NCBI GenBank assembly: GCA_964486935.1
Contig: CAZAPG010000093.1
Coordinates: 1 to 5,934, forward strand
Reading direction: 5' to 3'
Source of the DNA: CAZAPG01 sp964486935
GTDB lineage: Bacteria; Chloroflexota; Anaerolineae; 4572-78; J111
Length of the DNA: 5,934 nucleotides
Of the stretch, positions 1 to 5,934 are shown one piece after another. The notes beneath the pieces were generated by a model, which did no database searches, was not told the origin of the DNA, and saw only the letters and a list, made by a program, of their open reading frames with translations. Every line of letters starts with the position of its first letter. Position 1 is the first letter of the stretch. Made by a program: the position numbers and the translations under genes.

Positions 1-13
1 ATGATGGCAGTTG

Positions 14-35
14 GACGGAGTGGGGCAACTCCGTC
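14..35. repeat. Perfect 8-bp palindrome, REP-like
   Basis: GACGGAGT (14-21) and ACTCCGTC (28-35) are perfect reverse complements around a 6-base loop. No T-run follows, so this is not a standard intrinsic terminator. The following bases, GGCGTTCCCAT (36-46), resemble the end of a second palindrome just after the thioredoxin gene (GACGCTCCCAT, 971-981). This suggests a dispersed repetitive extragenic element flanking the two-gene unit. The dispersed-repeat reading is inference. Confidence 0.5.
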
Positions 36-62
36 GGCGTTCCCATCGAGAAGTAGATAAGT

Positions 63-68
63 GGAGGT
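63..68 (+). promoter_or_regulatory. Ribosome binding site that sets the DUF4395 start
   Basis: GGAGGT lies 4 bases before ATG at 73. It overlaps the in-frame GTG at 61, so the GTG cannot be the start served by this site. The ATG at 73 is therefore preferred. Confidence 0.75.
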
Positions 69-72
69 CAAA

Positions 73-513
73 ATGGCCAAAAAAGTAGATACCACCGCCC
101 TAAAATTCAACCAGGCTTCGATTATCGCCCTCACCCTGCTCGGCTTTGTGCTGAATCAGCCGGTGCTGGTACTGTTTGTGGGGCTGGTGCTGGCGATTGG
201 CACAGTGTTCCCTGCCGCCGCGCTGTTTAAGCTGGTCTACGTAAAATTGCTCAAGCCCAACCATATTCTCAAAGCCAACATCATCGACGACGACCCCGCC
301 CCGCATCAATTTGCCCAGGGCGTGGGCGCGCTTTTCCTGCTGGTCAGCAGCGCCATTCTGTTTGGGCTGGGCGGCCCCGTATTGGGCTGGCTGCTGGCCT
401 GGATTGTGATTGTGCTGGCGGCGGTCAACCTGTTCTTTAATTTTTGCGCCGGCTGCTTTGTTTACTACCAGCTCGACCGGGTGGGCCTTATTCCGCAGGC
501 CGGGGGTAAATAA
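73..513 (+). CDS. DUF4395-family integral membrane protein
   Basis: A 146-residue hydrophobic protein that I recognise as a DUF4395 family member from its N-terminal ALKFNQA segment and its C-terminal NFCAGCFVYYQL motif. Predicted membrane segments by eye are at about residues 16-27, 31-57, 83-99 and 102-122, with a polar loop at 60-80 (KPNHILKANIIDDDPAPHQ). Cys125 and Cys128 form a CxxC pair at the end of the last membrane segment. The family has no established biochemical function. From memory, its genes often sit next to thioredoxin or rhodanese genes, as here, where a thioredoxin follows after a 3-base gap. A role in membrane thiol-disulfide or sulfur-relay chemistry is inference. The start at 73 follows from a strong ribosome binding site; an in-frame GTG at 61 is the alternative. 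Confidence 0.85.
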   Translation: MAKKVDTTALKFNQASIIALTLLGFVLNQPVLVLFVGLVLAIGTVFPAAALFKLVYVKLLKPNHILKANIIDDDPAPHQFAQGVGALFLLVSSAILFGLGGPVLGWLLAWIVIVLAAVNLFFNFCAGCFVYYQLDRVGLIPQAGGK

Positions 514-516
514 TCA

Positions 517-960
517 ATGGTTAATAGATTGGTTATCACCTTTTTGATTATGGGCGGTTTGGGCCTGCTGTGGCTGGGCTGGACTTACTACAAGGCCCGG
601 CTGGTCAAAACGTTCCAGCCCCTCGAGACGCCGGGCGACAAACCGGCCCTGCTTTTCTTTACCGCCGATTATTGCGCCAGTTGCAAATATCAGCAGCTTC
701 CCATCATCAACCGGCTGGTCGAAAATTTTGGCGACTCGGTTGCCGTGCTTCAGTACGATGTCACCGAGCATCCCGATTTGGCCGGTCGCTACAAGGTGTT
801 AACGCTGCCTACCACCATCGTGCTCGACTCGCGCGGGCGGGTAGCTGACCTTAACTACGGCGTTACGCCGCAAAATAAATTAGAAACACAATTGGCAAAA
901 GTTATCCACAATCAAAAAACCAGGCAAGGGGTTTTTGGTGAATTCCAACACGCCGCTTAA
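517..960 (+). CDS. Membrane-anchored thioredoxin-fold protein
   Basis: A 147-residue thioredoxin-like protein. Residues about 5-22 form a single hydrophobic segment that reads as an uncleaved membrane anchor or signal-anchor. The thioredoxin domain covers about 37-130. The active site is ADYCASCK with Cys53 and Cys56 (CxxC, Ala-Ser between rather than the classical Gly-Pro). The cis-proline loop TLPTT has Pro98, and the second strand ends at Asp81. It probably reduces or exchanges disulfides, but which side of the membrane it faces cannot be read with certainty: the positive residues after the anchor (KARLVK) would favour a cytoplasmic C-terminus, the unusual orientation for a thioredoxin tether. 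It starts 3 bases after the DUF4395 stop with only a weak G-run upstream (502-506), so it is probably translationally coupled. A role as electron donor for the APS reductase 300 bases downstream is inference from proximity. Confidence 0.9.
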   Translation: MVNRLVITFLIMGGLGLLWLGWTYYKARLVKTFQPLETPGDKPALLFFTADYCASCKYQQLPIINRLVENFGDSVAVLQYDVTEHPDLAGRYKVLTLPTTIVLDSRGRVADLNYGVTPQNKLETQLAKVIHNQKTRQGVFGEFQHAA

Positions 961-961
961 C

Positions 962-989
962 GGGGCGTCCGACGCTCCCATTCTTTATT
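962..989 (+). terminator. Possible intrinsic terminator after the thioredoxin gene
   Basis: GGGGCGT (962-968) pairs with ACGC-T-CCC (972-979) around a CCG loop, with one bulged T, giving about 7 base pairs, mostly GC. The T-rich stretch ATTCTTTATT (980-989) follows. It begins one base after the thioredoxin stop codon. The T tract is interrupted, so termination may be partial. The same sequence may instead be a REP-like repeat. Confidence 0.4.
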
Positions 990-1033
990 GCAACTGTATC
1001 GGGCGGGACTTCCGGTCTCGCTGATACGGTTGC
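990..1033. repeat. Long, near-perfect hairpin
   Basis: GCAACTGTATC (990-1000) pairs with GATACGGTTGC (1023-1033), 11 pairs with one G-T wobble. GCGGGAC (1003-1009) pairs with GTCTCGC (1015-1021), 7 pairs with one wobble, around the loop TTCCG. Bases 1001-1002 and 1022 form a small internal bulge. No T-run follows on the + strand. It lies in the leader region of the APS reductase gene. It could be an RNA processing or stability element, the first stem of a larger leader RNA, or a dispersed palindrome. Confidence 0.65.
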
Positions 1034-1042
1034 TAAACAACG

Positions 1043-1056
1043 CAGTTAGCCAACTG
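1043..1056. repeat. Small inverted repeat
   Basis: CAGTT (1043-1047) and AACTG (1052-1056) are perfect complements around the loop AGCC. The stem is short and would mean little alone, but it sits between the long hairpin at 990-1033 and the multi-stem fold at 1063-1218. Confidence 0.3.
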
Positions 1057-1062
1057 AATCAG

Positions 1063-1225
1063 AAACCTACACATCCGCTGAGACCGGTTGTTCCCGCAAA
1101 TTCAACCAGGCGATAGATGTAAATTATCGCCCCGGTTTGCGTAGCTGCCCGTTACGCAAAATCAATGAATTTCAGCACAGGGAACCACTGAGGCTTGAAG
1201 CCGGTGGTGTGTAGGTTTTTTTGTT
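1063..1225 (+). promoter_or_regulatory. Structured 5' leader candidate of the APS reductase operon
   Basis: The + strand can form one nested, pseudoknot-free fold. P1 is AAACCTACAC (1063-1072) with GTGTAGGTTT (1209-1218), perfect over 10 bp. P2 is GTTCCC (1090-1095) with GGGAAC (1180-1185). Inside P2 are P3, GGCGATA (1109-1115) with TATCGCC (1125-1131), and P4, TTTGCGTA (1136-1143) with TACGCAAA (1153-1160). P5 is GGCT (1192-1195) with AGCC (1199-1202). Alternative pairs exist: GGTTG (1086-1090) with CAACC (1103-1107), and ACCACT (1184-1189) with GGTGGT (1203-1208). These compete with P2 or lie beside P1, which would suit a switching element. The P1 3' strand runs into seven consecutive T (1216-1222), as in an attenuator. 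I do not recognise a known riboswitch class. A small mobile element with terminal inverted repeats is the main alternative. Confidence 0.45.
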
Positions 1226-1246
1226 GCTGACGACAGCCAAACCCTG

Positions 1247-1252
1247 AAGGAG
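1247..1252 (+). promoter_or_regulatory. Probable ribosome binding site of cysH, long spacing
   Basis: AAGGAG is the best Shine-Dalgarno match before the ATG at 1268, but 15 bases separate them, longer than usual. Using the in-frame ATG at 1277 would lengthen the gap to 24. No in-frame ATG, GTG or TTG lies between the site and 1268, so 1268 is kept as the start with moderate certainty. Confidence 0.45.
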
Positions 1253-1267
1253 CGTGAAGAACAGCCA

Positions 1268-2059
1268 ATGATTACCATGGATAATCCTACCGAAACTGTC
1301 AACAAAATAAAGTTTCTAACCTTCAATCGAGACTCCGATTTTAGTCACCTCAATCGACATTTTGAAGATAAATCCCTGGACAGCCTGCTGTGTTGGAGCC
1401 TGGCTACCTTTGGCGATGGTCTGGCCCAGGTAACAAGTTTTGGGCCAACCGGCATGGTCATTTTAGACCATCTGGCCCGACTCAGCCCCGGCATTCGGGT
1501 GATTACCGTTGACACCCATTTTCTGTTTGATGAAACCTACGCCCTGATTGAAGAGGTGCAGCGCCGCTATGCGGTTACGCTGGATATTCGCCGGCCTATG
1601 CTATCGCCGCAAGCGCAGGCTCAGGTTTATGGCGACCGGCTGTGGGAGTCTAACCCGGACCATTGCTGCTATCTGCGCAAAGTGGCGCCGTTGCAAGAAG
1701 CATTGCAGGGCGTAACCGCCTGGTTTACCGGCCTGCGCCGCGACCAGTCGCCCACCCGCACCCACCTGCCGCTGGTGATGTGGGACACCAAATACAAGAT
1801 GGTCAAAATCAACCCGCTGGCCGACTGGACTCGCGGCCAGGTCTGGAAATATGTTCTGGAGCATAACATTCCCTATAACCCCCTGCACGACCGGGGCTTT
1901 GCCAGTATCGGCTGCACTCACTGCACCCGGCCCACCACCAATGAGGCCGATGAACGTTCGGGCCGCTGGCAGGGCCGCTCAAAAACCGAGTGCGGTATCC
2001 ATATACCGGAACCGGTTAACAGCGGTCAATCATCAGTCGGGTATTCGGTTAAGGAATAG
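1268..2059 (+). CDS. cysH: Assimilatory APS reductase, iron-sulfur type
   Basis: A 263-residue PAPS/APS reductase family protein that reduces activated sulfate to sulfite in the cytoplasm, using a thioredoxin-type donor. The nucleotide-binding core is visible as VTSFGPTGMVILDHL (55-69) and ITVDTHFLFDET (79-90), followed by TGLRRDQSPTR (154-164). Cys133-Cys134 and Cys216-x-x-Cys219 form the CC...CxxC set that binds a [4Fe-4S] cluster in APS reductases and is absent from the E. coli-type PAPS enzyme, so APS is the expected substrate. The C-terminal RSGRWQGRSKTECGIH (230-245) holds the catalytic Cys242. Length and spacing are normal. The first 40 or so codons are visibly more AT-rich than the rest. 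It follows a structured leader and is probably the first gene of a four-gene operon that continues with siroheme synthesis and sulfite reductase. The start is the least certain part. Confidence 0.93.
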   Translation: MITMDNPTETVNKIKFLTFNRDSDFSHLNRHFEDKSLDSLLCWSLATFGDGLAQVTSFGPTGMVILDHLARLSPGIRVITVDTHFLFDETYALIEEVQRRYAVTLDIRRPMLSPQAQAQVYGDRLWESNPDHCCYLRKVAPLQEALQGVTAWFTGLRRDQSPTRTHLPLVMWDTKYKMVKINPLADWTRGQVWKYVLEHNIPYNPLHDRGFASIGCTHCTRPTTNEADERSGRWQGRSKTECGIHIPEPVNSGQSSVGYSVKE

Positions 2060-2116
2060 CCTGGCCCCCGGCTTCAAAAGTTCATCATAAAGCATCTATA
2101 TCAAGGAAAGCAGATA

Positions 2117-2776
2117 ATGAAAACTTACCCCATCAACCTTGTATTAGAGAACAAACTGGTCATTCTGGTGGGCGCGGGCAAAGAGATTTCGCGCAAAGTA
2201 CCCGGTCTGCTGGAGGTCGGCGCGCGGGTGCGGGTGATTGCCCCCTCGGCCCATAAAATTGTGCGGCGTTACGCCGGCGAGGGCAAAATTGAGTGGCTCG
2301 ACCGCCGCTACGAGCCGGGCGATTTAAGGGGCGCGGTGGTAGTCTTTGCCGCCACCGGCGACCCCGCCGTGCACGACCAGATTTGGGCCGAGGGCCGGGC
2401 CAACGGCCAACTGGTCAACGTAATGGATGTCATTCCCCAGTGCGATTTCCACGCCGCTTCGGTGGTGCGGCAGGGGCAGTTGACCATTGCCATCGGCACC
2501 GGCGGCGCGGCGCCGGCGCTGGCCGCCACCCTGCGCCAGCGCTTTGAGAAAGGCTTTGGCCCGGAGTACGCCGAATTTCTGGAGTACGCCCAAGCCCTCC
2601 GCCCCCTGGTAGCCGGGCGCATCTCCACCTTTGAACGCCGCGCCCAGTTCTGGTACAGCCTGATTGAAGGCAACGCCATCCCCCTGCTGCGTACCGGCGA
2701 CCGGGCCTTGTTTGAGGCCAAAGTCCATATGCTGCTGGCCGTTTACGCCGACCAGCCGGAAGCGGTGGAGGCGTGA
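2117..2776 (+). CDS. Precorrin-2 dehydrogenase / sirohydrochlorin ferrochelatase
   Basis: A 219-residue protein of the family of the CysG N-terminal half, Met8p, SirC and YlnF. It oxidises precorrin-2 to sirohydrochlorin with NAD; many members also insert iron to give siroheme. The NAD-binding motif is VGAGKEISRKVPGLLEVGA (18-36), followed by the strand VRVIAP (38-43) and FAATGDP (77-83). NVMD (101-104) places Asp104 at the conserved catalytic aspartate. The TIAIGTGGAAPALAATLR segment (123-140) opens the C-terminal dimerisation/helical part. The uroporphyrinogen methyltransferase domain of full CysG is absent, so that step must be encoded elsewhere. AAGGA (2103-2107) lies 9 bases before the ATG. 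It lies between the APS reductase and the sulfite reductase, which needs siroheme, so supplying that cofactor is its likely job. Chelatase activity is probable but cannot be read from sequence alone. Confidence 0.92.
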   Translation: MKTYPINLVLENKLVILVGAGKEISRKVPGLLEVGARVRVIAPSAHKIVRRYAGEGKIEWLDRRYEPGDLRGAVVVFAATGDPAVHDQIWAEGRANGQLVNVMDVIPQCDFHAASVVRQGQLTIAIGTGGAAPALAATLRQRFEKGFGPEYAEFLEYAQALRPLVAGRISTFERRAQFWYSLIEGNAIPLLRTGDRALFEAKVHMLLAVYADQPEAVEA

Positions 2777-2779
2777 AAC

Positions 2780-2810
2780 GACGAATGACAAATGACGAAT
2801 GACGAAGGAC
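2780..2810. repeat. 7-bp tandem repeat, about 4.4 copies
   Basis: GACGAAT, GACAAAT, GACGAAT, GACGAAG and then GAC run head to tail directly after the stop codon of the siroheme-synthesis gene. The last unit and two flanking bases (TGACGAAGG, 2800-2808) are matched by a perfect inverted copy, CCTTCGTCA (2828-2836), giving a 9-bp stem with a 19-base loop. No T-run follows on either strand. It has the look of the low-complexity intergenic repeats seen in some Chloroflexota genomes; that comparison is from memory. Confidence 0.7.
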
Positions 2811-2892
2811 ACGTTGCCATATTCCGCCCTTCGTCAAATGTATCTAATGGGATGAGTAATTTATCCAATAACCACGTTAAAAGACCCAACGA

Positions 2893-2897
2893 GGAGG
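2893..2897 (+). promoter_or_regulatory. Strong ribosome binding site of the sulfite reductase
   Basis: GGAGG, within GAGGAGG (2891-2897), lies 4 bases before the ATG at 2902. This is the strongest site of the four-gene run and fits the highest-demand enzyme. Confidence 0.75.
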
Positions 2898-2901
2898 CAT
2901 C

Positions 2902-5238
<2,337 letters not shown>

Positions 5239-5268
5239 TTACGTGGAACGTGATGCGTGGAATAAATT

Positions 5269-5272
5269 GGAG
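5269..5272 (+). promoter_or_regulatory. Ribosome binding site that sets the start of the last gene
   Basis: GGAG lies 9 bases before the ATG at 5282. An in-frame GTG at 5243 has no such site, and the frame also stays open far back into the sulfite reductase gene, so this site decides the start. Confidence 0.6.
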
Positions 5273-5281
5273 ATACCCAAG

Positions 5282-5869
5282 ATGAACCTTGACCGCTTTT
5301 GCCTAAAATTTTTTGCCCAACCCGGCGCAGATGTGGATGACGCTGTGTTTATTGATATTTTTCACGAGTGGATTCGGTTGAAAAAGCTGGGGGGCGTGCT
5401 GCTGGATGTGGCCGATTATCGCCACGTACCCGGCGGGCCGGGCGTGATGTTGATTACGCACGAAATCAACTTTGCGATGGATTACACCGGGGGCCGCTTT
5501 GGCCTGCTGGCCCAGCGCAAATTGGGCCACGAGACCGGCCATCAGGCGCGTATTCTGGAACTGGCGCGGGCGACGGTGGCCTTCGGCGCGCTGCTGGAGG
5601 CCGACCCCCGGCTGGCGGGCCGGCTCAAACTGGAGGCCGGCCGCTTCCATTATCAGTCAAACGACCGCCTGCTGGCCCCCAACACCGCATCGGCCTTCAA
5701 TGAAATTCAGCCCGACTTGCAAGCCGCCGCGGAAATCATCTATCCCGGCCGGCCGGTAACGATCACCCGCGTGAACAATGACCCCCGCGACCGGCTGACG
5801 ATTATTGTTGATTCGGGCCAATCTGCCCCTATCGGCGCGCTGGCCGAGTCCGCTGGCGTTGTGGCCTGA
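5282..5869 (+). CDS. Conserved-looking protein of unknown function
   Basis: A 195-residue soluble protein with no signal peptide or membrane segment. It resembles a family of uncharacterised bacterial proteins that I recall only as hypothetical. Recognisable blocks are LKFFAQPGADVDDAVFIDIF (8-27), HEWIRLKKLGGVLLDVADYR (28-47), then a PGGPGVMLITHE stretch, and a later NDRLLAPNTASAFNEIQPDL block. The C-terminus has an ITRVNNDPRDRLTIIVDSG strand-rich segment. It has a single cysteine (Cys7), so it is unlikely to hold an iron-sulfur cluster by itself. It lies 43 bases after the sulfite reductase stop, on the same strand, and is probably the last gene of the sulfate-reduction operon. A role in sulfite reduction, such as assembly, siroheme handling or electron delivery, is only inference. 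The start at 5282 is chosen for its ribosome binding site. Confidence 0.8.
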   Translation: MNLDRFCLKFFAQPGADVDDAVFIDIFHEWIRLKKLGGVLLDVADYRHVPGGPGVMLITHEINFAMDYTGGRFGLLAQRKLGHETGHQARILELARATVAFGALLEADPRLAGRLKLEAGRFHYQSNDRLLAPNTASAFNEIQPDLQAAAEIIYPGRPVTITRVNNDPRDRLTIIVDSGQSAPIGALAESAGVVA

Positions 5870-5934
5870 CCGACTCTCAATGTCATTAGTATGATAACGC
5901 AACTGATATAGAATAGGTTATGGACCTGGTAGAT
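5870..5934 (+). other. Downstream tail with a possible start of a next gene
   Basis: No terminator-like hairpin is visible after the last stop. TATAGAAT (5907-5914) is a fair -10-like sequence but has no clear -35 partner. An ATG at 5920 opens a frame (MDLVD) that runs off the window edge with only a weak ribosome binding site. Five codons are too few to call a gene. Confidence 0.15.

Noticed and set aside
1..60. An open frame of 19 codons from ATG at 1 to TAA at 58-60.
   Set aside because: It contains the palindrome, has no visible ribosome binding site because the window starts there, and looks like intergenic sequence; it could at most be the end of an upstream gene.
1077..1149. TPP-riboswitch-like words: CTGAGA (1078-1083) and GCGTAG (1139-1144).
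   Set aside because: The central GAACCTGATC-type block and the GGGG-containing 5' strand are missing, and the stems do not match the TPP fold.
1180..1208. CCACTG next to a small stem, recalling the CCACTG of cobalamin riboswitches.
   Set aside because: The other conserved cobalamin blocks (GGTG, the B12 box with its AGCC and GGA elements, in the right order) are not present.
1203..1222. GGTGGT followed by a T-run, recalling the T-box antiterminator.
   Set aside because: The AGGGTGGNACCGCG core is absent and no specifier loop can be identified.
1227..1250. CTGACGA matching the hammerhead ribozyme CUGANGA core.
   Set aside because: No GAAA after a proper stem II; only CTGAAGG follows, and stems I and III are not formed.
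2814..2848. TTGCCA and TATCTAAT as a promoter for the sulfite reductase gene.
   Set aside because: The spacing is 21 bases or more, too long for a standard sigma-70 promoter.

Overview
The window is a single-direction (+ strand) stretch of GC-rich bacterial DNA. It carries assimilatory sulfur-reduction genes preceded by a small membrane-redox gene pair. My impression is Chloroflexota (Anaerolineae-like), because of the protein style, the ferredoxin-type sulfite reductase with a helical tail, and short dispersed repeats. That is recall-based and not proved by anything in the window.

Region 1 (1-960): a short leader with a perfect palindrome, then a DUF4395-family membrane protein (73-513) and, 3 bases later, a membrane-anchored thioredoxin (517-960). 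The pair ends at a possible intrinsic terminator (962-989).

Region 2 (961-1267): about 300 bases without a gene, dense in inverted repeats. A long hairpin (990-1033) is followed by a nested, multi-stem fold closed by a perfect 10-bp long-range helix (1063-1072 with 1209-1218). It sits directly upstream of the APS reductase gene and ends in a run of seven T. It looks like a structured 5' leader (riboswitch or attenuator candidate) that I could not match to a class I know. A small mobile element with terminal inverted repeats is the main alternative.

Region 3 (1268-5869): four genes in a row, probably one operon. They are an iron-sulfur APS reductase (cysH type), a precorrin-2 dehydrogenase / sirohydrochlorin ferrochelatase (siroheme synthesis), a 778-residue siroheme sulfite reductase with an extra C-terminal HEPN-like helical domain, and a 195-residue protein of unknown function. 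Together they take activated sulfate (APS) to sulfite and then to sulfide, and supply the siroheme for the second step. ATP sulfurylase, the uroporphyrinogen-III methyltransferase and a dedicated flavoprotein electron donor are not in the window. The upstream thioredoxin is a plausible but unproven reductant for the APS reductase.

The points most worth a second look are the structured leader at 1063-1218, the sulfite reductase fused to a HEPN-like tail with extra cysteines in its first half, and the unknown last gene of the operon.
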